Below are positions 40,950 to 50,340 of a DNA stretch of 64,000 nt, piece after piece. The notes beneath the pieces were generated by a model. It was not told the origin of the DNA. It saw only the letters and a list, made by a program, of their open reading frames with translations, and did no database searches. The stretch covers positions 124,001 to 188,000 of the forward strand of contig JAYRVH010000043.1 in the NCBI GenBank assembly GCA_041918615.1, written 5' to 3'. The translations under genes and the position numbers were made by a program. Origin of the DNA: JAEUJM01 sp041918615 (GTDB lineage Bacteria; Actinomycetota; Acidimicrobiia; Acidimicrobiales; DATDAH01). Every line of letters begins with the position of its first letter. The first letter of the stretch is position 1.

Positions 40950-41567
40950 GTGAGTTCCCCCACTCTCCATTACGAAGACACCCAGGCCGAGATCCACAAG
41001 GTCGTGGTCGGGCCGTTCGAGAACAACGTGTTCGTGCTGCGCTGTCGGGCGACCGGCGAATCGGTCCTGATCGACGCCGCCAACGAGCACGAGAAGCTGC
41101 TCGAGCTCTGCCGGCGGCTCGACGTGCGCAAGGTGCTCGAGACCCATGGCCACTGGGACCACATCCAGGCCGTGCCCGCGGTGCGCGACGCCGGGTACGA
41201 GGTCGGGATCACCGCCGAGGACTCGACCGAGTTGGACTCCTATGACTTCGTCCTCGAGGACGACTCGGTGATCGACGTCGGCCGCCTGCGGCTGCACACC
41301 CTCTTCACGCCGGGCCACACGCCGGGGTCCATGTGCTTCCGCGTCGAGGGGTCTCCGGTCCTCTTCAGCGGCGACACGCTCTTCCCGGGCGGTCCCGGCA
41401 ACACGAGCACCGATGGAGCGGACTTCGGCCAGATCATCCGCTCCATCGACCAGCGCCTGTTCTCGCCCCTCGACGCGGAGACGCTCGTGCTCCCCGGCCA
41501 CGGCGACGACACCACGATCGGGGCCGAGCGCCCCCGACTGCAGGAGTACGTCGATCGCGGCTGGTGA
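40950..41567 (+). CDS. MBL-fold metallo-hydrolase (glyoxalase II-like)
   Basis: 205 residues. ETHGHWDHIQA is the HxHxDH zinc motif, FTPGHTPGSMCF carries the next His, LFSGDTLFPGGPGN the bridging Asp and VLPGHGDDT the last His. The overall layout is that of hydroxyacylglutathione hydrolase-like proteins, which in actinobacteria act on other thioesters or persulfides. It stands alone, 118 bp before the suf genes. Confidence 0.88.
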   Translation: MSSPTLHYEDTQAEIHKVVVGPFENNVFVLRCRATGESVLIDAANEHEKLLELCRRLDVRKVLETHGHWDHIQAVPAVRDAGYEVGITAEDSTELDSYDFVLEDDSVIDVGRLRLHTLFTPGHTPGSMCFRVEGSPVLFSGDTLFPGGPGNTSTDGADFGQIIRSIDQRLFSPLDAETLVLPGHGDDTTIGAERPRLQEYVDRGW

Positions 41568-41650
41568 GCCGGGCGAACCGCGGGCGTGCGGCAACGTCCC
41601 TGCCCGGTTCCGGGCATGGAGAGAGGACCTGCGTGATCATTGAGACGAAA

Positions 41651-41672
41651 TACCACTATCGCTGTAGTGGTA
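41651..41672. promoter_or_regulatory. Perfect palindromic operator upstream of sufC
   Basis: TACCACTA (41651-41658), six bases, TAGTGGTA (41665-41672). The inverted repeat covers the expected -35 and ends 1 bp before the -10, an ideal repressor site. An iron-sulfur-sensing repressor (SufR or IscR type) is the natural guess, but the sequence does not match a motif I know. Confidence 0.6.
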
Positions 41673-41673
41673 A

Positions 41674-41679
41674 TACAAT
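41674..41679 (+). promoter_or_regulatory. -10 box TACAAT, leaderless start at 41686
   Basis: TACAAT, then GATCCG (6 nt), then GTG 41686. The closest to the consensus TATAAT in the window. Confidence 0.6.
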
Positions 41680-41685
41680 GATCCG

Positions 41686-42456
41686 GTGAGTTCTCCACCA
41701 CTCCCGTCGGCAGCCGCGGCACCGTTGTTCGAGATCGAGGGCCTACGGGTCGCCGCGGCGGGGGTCGAGATCCTCAAAGGTGTCGACCTGGTGGTCGGCG
41801 AGGGGCAGCTGCACGCCCTGATGGGGCCCAACGGGTCCGGCAAGTCCACCTTGGCCAACGCGCTCCTCGGCAGCCCCGAGTACGAGGTCACGGGCGGCCG
41901 GGTGCGCTTCCGGGGCGACGACATCACCGACTGGTCGCCCGACATCCGCGGCAAGGCCGGCCTGTTCCTCGCCTTCCAGTACCCCCAGGCCATCGCCGGG
42001 GTCTCTGTGATCAACTTCCTGCGCCAGGCCCTCTCGGGCCGCAAGGGCATCGATCTCTCGATCCTCGAGCTGCGCCTGTCGATCATGGAGTGGATGAAGA
42101 AGCTCGACATGGACCCCTCGTTCGCCGACCGCTACCTGAACGAGGGTTTCTCCGGCGGCGAGAAGAAGCGGAACGAGGTGCTCCAGATGGCCATCATGGA
42201 GCCCGACATGGCCATCCTGGACGAAACCGACTCGGGGCTCGACATCGACGCCCTTCGAGTCGTCGCCAAGGGCGTGCAGGAGGTGCGCGCCGCTCGACCT
42301 GGCATGGGCGCGCTGGTGATCACCCACTACCAGCGACTGCTCGACGAGTTGCAGCCCGACCGTGTGCACCTGCTGATCGACGGCCGCATCGTCGAGAGCG
42401 GCGGGCCCGAGCTCGCCCAGCGCATCGAGTCCGAGGGCTTCGAATCATGGCAGTGA
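41686..42456 (+). CDS. sufC: SufC ATPase of the SUF iron-sulfur assembly complex (copy 1)
   Basis: 256 residues. Walker A GPNGSGKST, Q-loop FLAFQYPQAIAGVSVINFL, signature FSGGEKKRNEVLQM and Walker B MAILDETDSGLDIDAL, all SufC-specific. SufC binds SufB and SufD and drives cluster assembly. First gene of sufC-sufS-sufU; sufS starts 10 bp before its end. A second, diverged SufC is encoded at 47322, so two SufC isoforms exist. Confidence 0.93.
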   Translation: MSSPPLPSAAAAPLFEIEGLRVAAAGVEILKGVDLVVGEGQLHALMGPNGSGKSTLANALLGSPEYEVTGGRVRFRGDDITDWSPDIRGKAGLFLAFQYPQAIAGVSVINFLRQALSGRKGIDLSILELRLSIMEWMKKLDMDPSFADRYLNEGFSGGEKKRNEVLQMAIMEPDMAILDETDSGLDIDALRVVAKGVQEVRAARPGMGALVITHYQRLLDELQPDRVHLLIDGRIVESGGPELAQRIESEGFESWQ

Positions 42457-43700
42457 GCCCCGTGGGCCACGCCCTCGACACCGCCGCCGTCCAGGCCGAC
42501 TACCCCATCCTCTCCGAGACGGTCCACGGCAAGCGCCTCGTCTACCTCGACTCGGCGTCGTCCTCGCAGAAGCCCCGCGTCGTGTTGGACGCCATGGACC
42601 ACTACTACGAGACGACCAACGCCAACGTCCACCGCGGCGTCTACCAGATCGCCCAGCAGGCCACCGCCCTCATGGAGGGCTCCCGCGCCAAGGTGGCCCG
42701 GTTCATCGGGGCCGATTCGAGTGACGAGATCATCTTCACCAAGAACTTCACCGAGGGGTTCAACCTGCTCGCCCGGTCCTGGGGAGGCGCCAACCTCGGC
42801 CCCGGCGACGCGGTGGTGCTCTCACACATGGAGCACCACTCCAACATCGTGCCGTGGCAGATCATGGCCGCCGAGAAGGGCTTCGAGATCCGCTGGCTCC
42901 CCGTCGACGCCGACGGCCAGCTCGACCTCGGTGACCTCGATCGCATGCTCGACGGCGCCAAGCTGCTCAGCGTCACCGCCATGTCCAACGTGCTCGGCAC
43001 GATCAACCCCATCCGCCACCTGGCCGACGCGGCGCACGCCGCCGGTGCCCTCGTGGCGGTCGACGCCTGCCAGTACGTCCCGCACCTCCCCACCGCGGTC
43101 AGCGACTTCGATGCCGACTTCCTGGCCTTCTCCAGCCACAAGATGTGCGGCCCCACCGGCATCGGCGTGCTGTGGGGCCGGTCCGCGCTGCTCGACGCCA
43201 TGCCACCGTTCCTGGGCGGGGGCGAGATGATCCGCGACGTTCGCCTCGACGGGTTCACCGCCACCGAGCTGCCGTGGAAGTTCGAGGCCGGCACCCCGCC
43301 GATCGCCGAGTCCGTCGGCCTCGGGGCCGCCATCGACTACCTGGAAGGGCTCGGTATGCCCGCCGTGCGCGAGCACGAGGTCAGCCTCACGGGCTACGCC
43401 CTCCGCACCCTCCACCAGCGCTTCGGCGACAAGATCACCATCCATGGACCGTCCGAGCCGGCGGCGCGGGGCGGCGTGCTCTCGTTCACCCTCGCTGACA
43501 TCCACCCCCACGACATCTCGCAGGTGCTCGACCAGGAAGGCGTCTGTGTGCGGGCGGGCCACCACTGCGCCAAGCCCCTGATGCGGGTCCTCGGGGTGGG
43601 CGCCACCGCACGCGCCTCCCTGTACGTTTACAACGACGAGCGCGACGTCGACGCTCTGGCCGACGCTCTCGACGCCACGTTGGCGTTCTTCACGCTCTAA
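42447..43700 (+). CDS. sufS: SufS cysteine desulfurase
   Basis: 417 residues from ATG 42447, overlapping sufC by 10 bp. SSHKMCGPTGIGVLWG carries the PLP lysine and CVRAGHHCAKPLM the active-site Cys that takes sulfur from cysteine. TNANVHRGVYQIAQQ and MEHHSNIVPWQ are group II (SufS) motifs. It passes persulfide to SufU encoded next. Confidence 0.95.
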   Translation: MAVSPVGHALDTAAVQADYPILSETVHGKRLVYLDSASSSQKPRVVLDAMDHYYETTNANVHRGVYQIAQQATALMEGSRAKVARFIGADSSDEIIFTKNFTEGFNLLARSWGGANLGPGDAVVLSHMEHHSNIVPWQIMAAEKGFEIRWLPVDADGQLDLGDLDRMLDGAKLLSVTAMSNVLGTINPIRHLADAAHAAGALVAVDACQYVPHLPTAVSDFDADFLAFSSHKMCGPTGIGVLWGRSALLDAMPPFLGGGEMIRDVRLDGFTATELPWKFEAGTPPIAESVGLGAAIDYLEGLGMPAVREHEVSLTGYALRTLHQRFGDKITIHGPSEPAARGGVLSFTLADIHPHDISQVLDQEGVCVRAGHHCAKPLMRVLGVGATARASLYVYNDERDVDALADALDATLAFFTL

Positions 43701-43714
43701 GGAGGGCGGCACCC

Positions 43715-44197
43715 ATGCCCGGTCTCGAAGACCTGTACCGAGAGATCATCCTCGACCACTACCGCAACCCCCGCAACCGGGGCGAGCTCGCCACGCCGCC
43801 GGCCCACCGGGTCGAGGGGTTCAATCCCCTGTGTGGCGACGAGATCGTGGTCTACCTCCAGCTCGACGACGAGGGCCGGGTCGCCGACCTCAAGATCGGC
43901 GGGCAGGGCTGCTCGATCAGCCAGTCCTCCGCCTCCATGATGTCGGCCGCCGTGAAGGGCAGGACCACCGAAGAGATCCAGGCCATCACGCGTGCCTTCA
44001 AGGCCATGATGTCGATCCACGAACAAGAGCTCGAAGGCGACGAAGCGGTCACCGACGACGAGCCCGCCGACGAGATCAATCTCGGCGATCTCGAGGCGCT
44101 CCGTGGCGTCGTGAAGTTCCCCGTCCGCATCAAGTGCGCCACCCTGTCCTGGAACACCCTGGCCCAGGGCATCGAGGAAGCGGTGGGCGAGGGCTGA
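43715..44197 (+). CDS. sufU: SufU zinc-dependent sulfurtransferase
   Basis: 160 residues. LYREIILDHYRNPRNRG and NPLCGDEIVVYLQL, GGQGCSISQSSASMM and IKCATLSW give the three cysteines and Asp that bind zinc in SufU. The insertion between the second and third Cys (LEGDEAVTDDEPADEIN) is typical of SufU and absent from IscU. TAAGGAGG lies 7-9 nt before ATG 43715. Convergent with the GT2 gene. Confidence 0.93.
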   Translation: MPGLEDLYREIILDHYRNPRNRGELATPPAHRVEGFNPLCGDEIVVYLQLDDEGRVADLKIGGQGCSISQSSASMMSAAVKGRTTEEIQAITRAFKAMMSIHEQELEGDEAVTDDEPADEINLGDLEALRGVVKFPVRIKCATLSWNTLAQGIEEAVGEG

Positions 44198-44209
44198 TCG
44201 CGCCGTTGA

Positions 44210-44950
44210 TCAGCTCCCCGAGGCGTCCCGCCCCGCCGGTGCAGCCGGGGGTGGCTTGCGGGGGACGAGCACACCGCGGAGGAGGTTCCACAGATACTGG
44301 TGGGCGACGTGCATCACGCTGATCTTCGACTCACCTCCCTGGCGGCGCGACTCGTGGGTCGGCACCTCGGCGACGCGAAAGCCGTACTGCAGGCACTTCA
44401 TCGCCATCTCCTGCTCGATGGTCGTGATGTTGCTCGTCGTGCCGATGCGGCGGCCCACGTCCGTGCGGATCGCCCGGAAGCCGTTCTGGTAGTCGGTGAA
44501 CCTCATGCCGAAGCGGTAGTTGATGGTCAGGCTGATCACCAGGCTGCCGATGAGGCGCAACACCTCGTACAACGAGCCGAAGAGCTCCTCGCTGCCGCCC
44601 AACATGCGGGAGCCCATGACGAGGTCCGCCTCGCCGGCGGCGATCGGCGCCACGAGCCGCACGACGTCTTCGATGTCGTGTGAACCGTCAGCATCGGCGA
44701 AGACGGTGATCGGGTGCCTGACGTTGTCCAGGCCGACACGGATGGCGTCGCCCTTGCCGAGACCGTTGTCCGTGACGACCCGCGCCCCGTGGCGGAGCGC
44801 CAGCTCGACGGTGCGGTCCGTCGACCGACCGTCGACCACCACGAGGTCGTCGGTCAGCTGCCGGGTTGCGAGGAGCACCGGCTCGATCGTGGCCTCCTCG
44901 TTCAGCGCGGGGATGACGATGCTGAACGATGTGGAGGTTCCGAGCTCCAT
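44210..44950 (-). CDS. Family 2 glycosyltransferase, dolichol-phosphate mannosyltransferase-like
   Basis: 246 residues from ATG 44950 with AAAGGAGC 8-9 nt upstream. IVIPALNEEATIEPVLL, VVDGRSTDRTVELA, KGDAIRVGLDNV and FADADGSHDIEDV are DPM1-type motifs, and QNGFRAIRTDVGRRI with ESRRQGGESKIS the acceptor region. It would transfer a sugar to polyprenyl phosphate, supplying GT-C enzymes such as the divergently encoded 45246 protein. No membrane anchor. Confidence 0.88.
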   Translation of the reverse strand: MELGTSTSFSIVIPALNEEATIEPVLLATRQLTDDLVVVDGRSTDRTVELALRHGARVVTDNGLGKGDAIRVGLDNVRHPITVFADADGSHDIEDVVRLVAPIAAGEADLVMGSRMLGGSEELFGSLYEVLRLIGSLVISLTINYRFGMRFTDYQNGFRAIRTDVGRRIGTTSNITTIEQEMAMKCLQYGFRVAEVPTHESRRQGGESKISVMHVAHQYLWNLLRGVLVPRKPPPAAPAGRDASGS

Positions 44951-45245
44951 TGGGTCGTGCTCCTTTCGGTCAGGCCCGCGCCACCGGGCGATGGGCCATC
45001 GCGGCCTCCGCCCGGCGGTGGAGCGTGACGCGGTCGTCCCGGGGTCGGCCAACCGCGTCGTCCCTGCCTCGGACACGGGCACGGCACCGTATCAGCCGCG
45101 CCCGACACGACGGCGCCCCATCCGCGCCTGCCGTGCGGGCCTGCGGGAGACGACCCGGGAGGCCGCCGGCGTTCAGGTACGGTCGTAGGCTCCGGTGCCC
45201 GTTCACGATGGGCAGTTGCAGCAGCGACGAGGGCGGGAGCGACCT

Positions 45246-47270
45246 ATGGAGGCAGATCGAGGCACGGGTCACGGCCCTTCGTCGACGTCGCGCCTCACCG
45301 GCTGCAGGCTACGCGACCTGACCGCGCGGCAGCGGGTCACGGCCTTGGTACTCGCGGTCGTCGTGGCCGCACCGTTCGTCATCGCGGCGTTCCAGGCCCA
45401 TGCGGACGGGTGGTACCCGATCGGTGACAACGGCACGATGTTGACGGTTGCTCGTCAGGTCTTCAGTGCCCATCCCCCCTTGACCGGCGAGGTCGCCTCG
45501 GGCACACGGTACGGGGGCCACCCGTTCCATCCCGGGCCGATGGTCTACTACGTGCTCGCGCCGTTCGTCGCCGTCTTCGGTGGCGCCACCGGCCTGTTGG
45601 TGGGCGCGGCGGTGGTGTCAACGGCCTCCGTCCTCCTGATCGGCTACGTCGCCCTGCGGACCGCGGGCCCCTACGCCGCGCTCTGGGCCTGGGTGACGAC
45701 GCTCCTCATGTGCTGGTCCCTCGGCGGAACGGCCTTCCTCTATCCGCCGTTCAAGACCATCTCGGCCCTTCTCGTCATCCTGCTCTTCCTCTACACGAGC
45801 GCGGCCCTGGTCAGCGGTCGGAGCACGCTGCTGCCGCTCTGGGTGCTCGCCGCCTCGTACCCGATGGCAGCGACCATGCGCTACCTGCTTCCGATCGCGG
45901 CCGTGGCAGGGGTGACGGCGGCACTCGTCGTGGCCCAGAGGTGGCGACGTGCCACCGCCGACCCCGACACCGCCGCGTCGTTTCGGCAGCGAGCGCTCGC
46001 CGTGGCGACCCTCGACCGGTCCGAGCGACGATCGGTCGTCATCGGCGCGCTCCTCGCCGTGGCCTGCTGGTGGGCGCCGGCCTACGAGGCCGCCACCAAC
46101 AGGGGCGGCAACGTCCTCGAGCTGTACCGGGCATCGCGCGCTGCCGCAGAATCGACGGACGGGCTCCGGCTGGCGATCGGTGAGCAGGCCAAGGCGCTGC
46201 TGCTCGACCCGGTGCAGAATGCGGTGGGCTTCGGAACCCCGGCGACCGGCCACGTCGTGGTGGTCGTGCTCCTCATGGCGGCTGTCGGCGTCATCCTCGT
46301 GCGCCGGCACCGGCTGATGGGCCGGGCCCGGTGGGCGTATGTCCTGATTGCACTCGCGGCGCTCGTGTTCATGGTCGTCTCGTTGGCGACCACGCCGGCG
46401 GACGAGGGCTTCGGCAGCTACCGGACCCTGGCCGCCTCGCCGGTCGGCGCCTTCGTGGTCTTCGCCGCCGGGCTCGTGGCCGCACTCGCGCTGCGGTCAC
46501 CCCGGCCGTCGATGGTGCCCGCTCTGCGAGCCTCGGCCATCGGCGCGGTCGTCCTCGGCTCGTTGGCGATCGCGGTTCCCGGGCCCATCGACGCATCCAC
46601 CGAGTCGGACCGGTGGGCGTATGCGGCGACGCGCGGACTCGTGGACGAGGCCGCTCCCCTGCTGCAGGCGGATGGCCGGTGGCGGGTGTGGGTGATCGGC
46701 GGGCGGACGACCCCGACGGTGCTCGTCGGCTTCAAGGCCGGCCTGGAGGCGGCGGGCGTGGACACCGGAATCGACTCACGTGCACCCGGGCTTGGTGCCA
46801 CGCTCGACCAAGAGCCGCCCCCACTCGCCGGCGACGTGCTGTTCACGGTGTCGGGGCTCCGTCCTCCCCAGGGCGACTGGACCGTCGTCGGCACCTACGA
46901 CCCGCCGGATCGGTCCACCGCCGAGGCCGACGAGACGGCTCGCCAACTCGTCGACTTCGCCCGACAGACCAATCCCCGACCCCTGGAAGCGTTCGTCCAG
47001 ACGGTGCCGAGGTTCATGTGCCCCGAGCTCGCCCCGCAGGGCTTCCAGGGCGATTGCCCCGCAGCCGCCGAGATCCTGGCTACCGAGAACCCCGTCGCCG
47101 AGCTCCCCCCTGCAATCGTGGCGCTGGTGTACCTGGTCCAGTTCGGTGAGAACTCGCAGTTCCCGGTCATCGATGGCCCGAAACCACCCCAGGAGCTGCT
47201 CGACGCGGCCGCCGAGACCTGGGACGACGTTCCCCTCACCGTGTACGCGCTGCGTCCCGGCGACTCCTGA
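45246..47270 (+). CDS. Large polytopic membrane protein, GT-C glycosyltransferase-like
   Basis: 674 residues with about ten membrane helices and a soluble C-terminal domain of about 200 residues. The first outer loop has GDNGTMLTVARQVFSAHPP and GGHPFHPGPMVYYVLAPF, aligning with GDEAALGVRAADVF and NHPGPLLFWLDAPF of the 3542 protein; both have WAPAYEAATNRGGN or an equivalent (WIAPLVEAVANDGGN). Divergent from the DPM-like GT2 gene, a natural donor-enzyme partner. ATG 45246 is chosen with GGGAG upstream; GTG 45195 is possible. Confidence 0.7.
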   Translation: MEADRGTGHGPSSTSRLTGCRLRDLTARQRVTALVLAVVVAAPFVIAAFQAHADGWYPIGDNGTMLTVARQVFSAHPPLTGEVASGTRYGGHPFHPGPMVYYVLAPFVAVFGGATGLLVGAAVVSTASVLLIGYVALRTAGPYAALWAWVTTLLMCWSLGGTAFLYPPFKTISALLVILLFLYTSAALVSGRSTLLPLWVLAASYPMAATMRYLLPIAAVAGVTAALVVAQRWRRATADPDTAASFRQRALAVATLDRSERRSVVIGALLAVACWWAPAYEAATNRGGNVLELYRASRAAAESTDGLRLAIGEQAKALLLDPVQNAVGFGTPATGHVVVVVLLMAAVGVILVRRHRLMGRARWAYVLIALAALVFMVVSLATTPADEGFGSYRTLAASPVGAFVVFAAGLVAALALRSPRPSMVPALRASAIGAVVLGSLAIAVPGPIDASTESDRWAYAATRGLVDEAAPLLQADGRWRVWVIGGRTTPTVLVGFKAGLEAAGVDTGIDSRAPGLGATLDQEPPPLAGDVLFTVSGLRPPQGDWTVVGTYDPPDRSTAEADETARQLVDFARQTNPRPLEAFVQTVPRFMCPELAPQGFQGDCPAAAEILATENPVAELPPAIVALVYLVQFGENSQFPVIDGPKPPQELLDAAAETWDDVPLTVYALRPGDS

Positions 47271-47321
47271 AGGCGAGGCTCGTCTCCAGGAGCCGAGGTA
47301 CCGGGGAGCCGGCGCCCCTCA

Positions 47322-48122
47322 TCAACCCAGGGGGTCGGCGAAGGGGTCGAGGTTCGCCGCCACGATGGGCGCCTCCCTGACGGCCTCGTCGACGCCGAAG
47401 CGGGCGTAGCCATCGACCTCGAGAGCCTCGGCGAGCTCGGGGCCGCCCGACTCGCGGATGCGGCCCGCCACCAGGATGTGGACGTGGTCGCTCTTCAGCT
47501 CGTGCAGCAGGCGGCTGTAGTGGGTGATGGCGAGCACGCCAAGGCCCCATTCGGTGGTGGCCTCTTCGACCCGACGGCTCACCATGCGCAGCGCGTCGAC
47601 GTCGAGGCCCGAGTCGAGCTCGTCGAGGATCGCGATCGCCGGCTGGAGCACCCCGAGTTGCAGCGTCTCGTTGCGCTTCTGCTCGCCACCCGACAGGTCG
47701 ACATTCAGCTCGCGGGCGAGGAAGCGCTCGTCGAAGCCGATGCGCTCGGCCTCGACGACCATGCGGGCCCGCATGTCCGCGAAATCGCGGCCGCTGGCCC
47801 GGAACGACTCGGTGAACAGATCTTCGAGCGAAACACCAGGGACCTCGGTGGGATACTGCATCGCCAGGAACAGACCGGCCTGGGCGCGCTCCCACGGTGC
47901 CAGGGTCAGCAGGTCGACACCGTCGAGCGTCACGGACCCGGCGGTGACCTCGTAGCCGGGACGACCCGTGATCACGTGCGACAAGGTGGACTTGCCCGAG
48001 CCGTTGGGGCCCATCACGGCGTGGACCTCGCCGCTACGCACCGTGAGGTCCACGCCCCGGAGGATCTCGCGACCCTCCACCGAGGCACGCAGCCCGTCGA
48101 CCACCAGCTCATGAGCGCTCAC
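47322..48122 (-). CDS. sufC: SufC ATPase (copy 2)
   Basis: 266 residues from GTG 48122, overlapping the Rieske stop by 4 bp (GTGA). Walker A GPNGSGKST, FLAMQYPTEVPGVSLEDLF, signature LSGGEQKRNETLQL and Walker B IAILDELDSGLDVDAL. It has a 20-residue C-terminal extension beyond copy 1. As it is in the sufD operon, it is the likely partner of SufB-SufD; copy 1 may be the regulated or stress form. Confidence 0.93.
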   Translation of the reverse strand: MSAHELVVDGLRASVEGREILRGVDLTVRSGEVHAVMGPNGSGKSTLSHVITGRPGYEVTAGSVTLDGVDLLTLAPWERAQAGLFLAMQYPTEVPGVSLEDLFTESFRASGRDFADMRARMVVEAERIGFDERFLARELNVDLSGGEQKRNETLQLGVLQPAIAILDELDSGLDVDALRMVSRRVEEATTEWGLGVLAITHYSRLLHELKSDHVHILVAGRIRESGGPELAEALEVDGYARFGVDEAVREAPIVAANLDPFADPLG

Positions 48123-48436
48123 GGCAGCACCACCCAGACATCGCCGTCGATGACATCGACCTCGTAGACCGGGGTGGGTTTCGTGGCCGGCAGTGCCGCG
48201 GGCACGCCCGTGGACAACGAGAAGGCACTGCCGTGCTTCCAGCACTCGATCTGGCGCTCCTCGACGAGCACGTCGCCCTCGGACAGCGAGATGTCCTGGT
48301 GGGTGCACCGGTCGCCCAGGGCATACACGTCGTCATCGATACGGACCAGGGCCAGCCGGCGGTCACCGACGCTGACGGCACGGGCGGTGCCCGGTTCGAT
48401 CTCGTCGAGGGCGCAGAGCCGCTCACGTGTCGCCAT
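48119..48436 (-). CDS. Rieske-type 2Fe-2S ferredoxin in the suf operon
   Basis: 105 residues. DRCTHQDISLSEG and IECWKHGSAFSLSTG give CxH...CxxH ligands. Small Rieske ferredoxins are regularly found between sufD and sufC in actinobacteria; the role (electron donor or cluster carrier) is not settled. ATG 48436 shares its A with the sufD TGA (TGATG). Confidence 0.9.
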   Translation of the reverse strand: MATRERLCALDEIEPGTARAVSVGDRRLALVRIDDDVYALGDRCTHQDISLSEGDVLVEERQIECWKHGSAFSLSTGVPAALPATKPTPVYEVDVIDGDVWVVLP

Positions 48437-49707
48437 CAGTCCACCGGCCCTTCGAGCTTGTCGGTGATGCGCCCGCGCAGCATGGCGACGAGGGGCGCGA
48501 CGGGTATCTGGTTGAGCACCTCGGTGAAGAACCCTGCGACGACCAGGCGCTCGGCGACGGCGGGCGGAACGCCCCGGCTCTCCAGGTAGAACCGCTGCTG
48601 CTCGTCGATGGGACCCACGGCCGAGGCGTGGCTGCAGTGGACGTCGTTGTTCTCGATCTCGAGGTTGGGCACCGACTCGGCCCAGGCGTGCTCGGAGAGC
48701 TTGATGTTGCGGTTCGTCTGGAACGCGTTGGTGCCCCGCGCGTCGGGGCGGACACGGATGAGGCCGGTGTAGACCGACCGCGAGTGCCCACCAACGGTGC
48801 CCTTGAACAAGAGGTTGCTCGTGGTGTCGGGCGCGACGTGGTCCTGGAACGTGCGGAAGTCGAGCGTCTGGGTGCCATCGCCGAAGTACACCGCGAGCAG
48901 GTCGCCCGATGCCCCCCTTCCGGTGAGCGCGCAGTCGGTACGCAAGCGGGCATAGTCGCCACCCAGAGCCGCAGTGGCCGACACGAGTTGGCCCTGCGTG
49001 CCCACCCTCGACGCCTGCGTGCCGATCTGCCACACCTGTCGACCGAGGTCCTGCACAGCCAGGTAGGTGACCCGGGCCGACGCGCCGAGATCGAGCTCGA
49101 CGACCGGCACGACCACCGCGCGCACGTCAGCCGACACCTGTAGGTCGACCAACGTGAAGGCGCTGTTCTCGCCGGCACGGACCGCGAGGCGGGGAAGCGA
49201 CAGCGCGTCGGCGGCCGCGGTGTACTGGACCACCACGATCGGCAAGTCGACGTCCACCCCGCGAGGCACGTCGAGCACGGCAGGGCACGGGGCAAAGCCA
49301 TCGCTCAGCGCCCCGAAGTAGTCGTCGGGTGCACCGACCACGGCTCCGAGCACTGCCTCGCCGGTGGCTGCGCCTGCAGCGGTGGAGAGGACCACGCCCG
49401 CCACCCCGTGCGCTTCATCGAGGTCGGCGTGAACCAGGTGGCCGTCGACGACCACCAACAGGCCCGACCGGGGACCCACCACCGCATCGGCGCGCTGCCG
49501 ACACTGCTCGACGATGGCCGCGGGGTCCGAGGGCGCGGCGACGAGCGGGAAGTCGTCGGCCACGAACTCGCCGATGCGGCCATAGCGCCACACCTCCTCG
49601 TCGGTGGTGGGAAGGGCAGCGTCCGCGAATCGCTCGGCGGAACGGGCGCGACGGCGCTGGAGCCAGTCTGGCCCAGCGGAGGCGGTGACAGCGTCGGCTT
49701 GTGACAT
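48436..49707 (-). CDS. sufD: SufD scaffold subunit
   Basis: 423 residues. The C-terminal beta-helix has GGHSRSVYTGLIRVRPDARGTNAFQTNRNIKLSEHAWAESVPNLEIENNDVHCSHASAVGPID, of which NNDVHCSHASAVG is the SufB/SufD signature with the conserved Cys and His. The N-terminal part has PTTDEEVWRYGRI typical of SufD. SufB, its partner, is not adjacent but 6.4 kb upstream on the same strand. Confidence 0.92.
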   Translation of the reverse strand: MSQADAVTASAGPDWLQRRRARSAERFADAALPTTDEEVWRYGRIGEFVADDFPLVAAPSDPAAIVEQCRQRADAVVGPRSGLLVVVDGHLVHADLDEAHGVAGVVLSTAAGAATGEAVLGAVVGAPDDYFGALSDGFAPCPAVLDVPRGVDVDLPIVVVQYTAAADALSLPRLAVRAGENSAFTLVDLQVSADVRAVVVPVVELDLGASARVTYLAVQDLGRQVWQIGTQASRVGTQGQLVSATAALGGDYARLRTDCALTGRGASGDLLAVYFGDGTQTLDFRTFQDHVAPDTTSNLLFKGTVGGHSRSVYTGLIRVRPDARGTNAFQTNRNIKLSEHAWAESVPNLEIENNDVHCSHASAVGPIDEQQRFYLESRGVPPAVAERLVVAGFFTEVLNQIPVAPLVAMLRGRITDKLEGPVD

Positions 49708-49849
49708 GGGTCGAATCAGTGCCTCATGGGACTCGGTCGCTTCGCGCGAGGCGAGAGGGAGCCACGACTGACCCCGCAGACGGTCATCCTACCGGCGGCA
49801 GGAGGAGCTCAGCGGCTCGGATCGTGCCCGTGCAACGGGACCCTCAGGG

Positions 49850-50200
49850 CTACTTCTTGCGCTTCTTCTTCCGGCGGAAGCGACCCTTGCGACCCCGGTC
49901 GGCCTCCAGGTCGGCCAGAACCTGCGGGCCGGCGGCATTGATGATGTTCTCGGCCTCGTCGAGCAGCGCAGCCACGCTGCCGTCGTCCTGGCCCAGGCTC
50001 GGTGGCTCGGCCGGAGACGGTGGCGTGACCAGGGTGCCGTGGCTCCACCCCACGTCGGCGAGCCGCCGGGTGTACTTGGGGCAGTCCGCCGGGCATCGCC
50101 ACGGGGCTTCGGGGGCGAGATCGAGGTCGCACTTGCGGACCGTCTCGCCGTTCGCATACGAGCGGCTCTCGAAGTACTTGCAGTCCTCGCGCATCGGCAT
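49850..50200 (-). CDS. Small Cys-rich protein with lysine/arginine tail
   Basis: 116 residues from ATG 50200. Five cysteines in the first 40 residues (DCKYFES, RKCDLDLAPEAPWRCPADCP) suggest a zinc or iron-sulfur site. The middle is acidic (EAENIINAAGPQVLADLEAD) and the last 16 residues are almost all Lys/Arg. I do not recognise the family. It sits between sufD and the Rieske-domain gene on the same strand. Confidence 0.6.
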   Translation of the reverse strand: MPMREDCKYFESRSYANGETVRKCDLDLAPEAPWRCPADCPKYTRRLADVGWSHGTLVTPPSPAEPPSLGQDDGSVAALLDEAENIINAAGPQVLADLEADRGRKGRFRRKKKRKK

Positions 50201-50340
50201 CCCGCCATCTTGCCAGGGATCGAGCGGGCAAAATGGCGCACCCGGTTCGGCCGCCCGCAGCTCGAGGGGCTCGGCGAGGTGAACGAGGGACGAGGGACGA
50301 GGGGGCGGATCCCAGGGGTGATGCGGGCCTGCTTGCGAAC

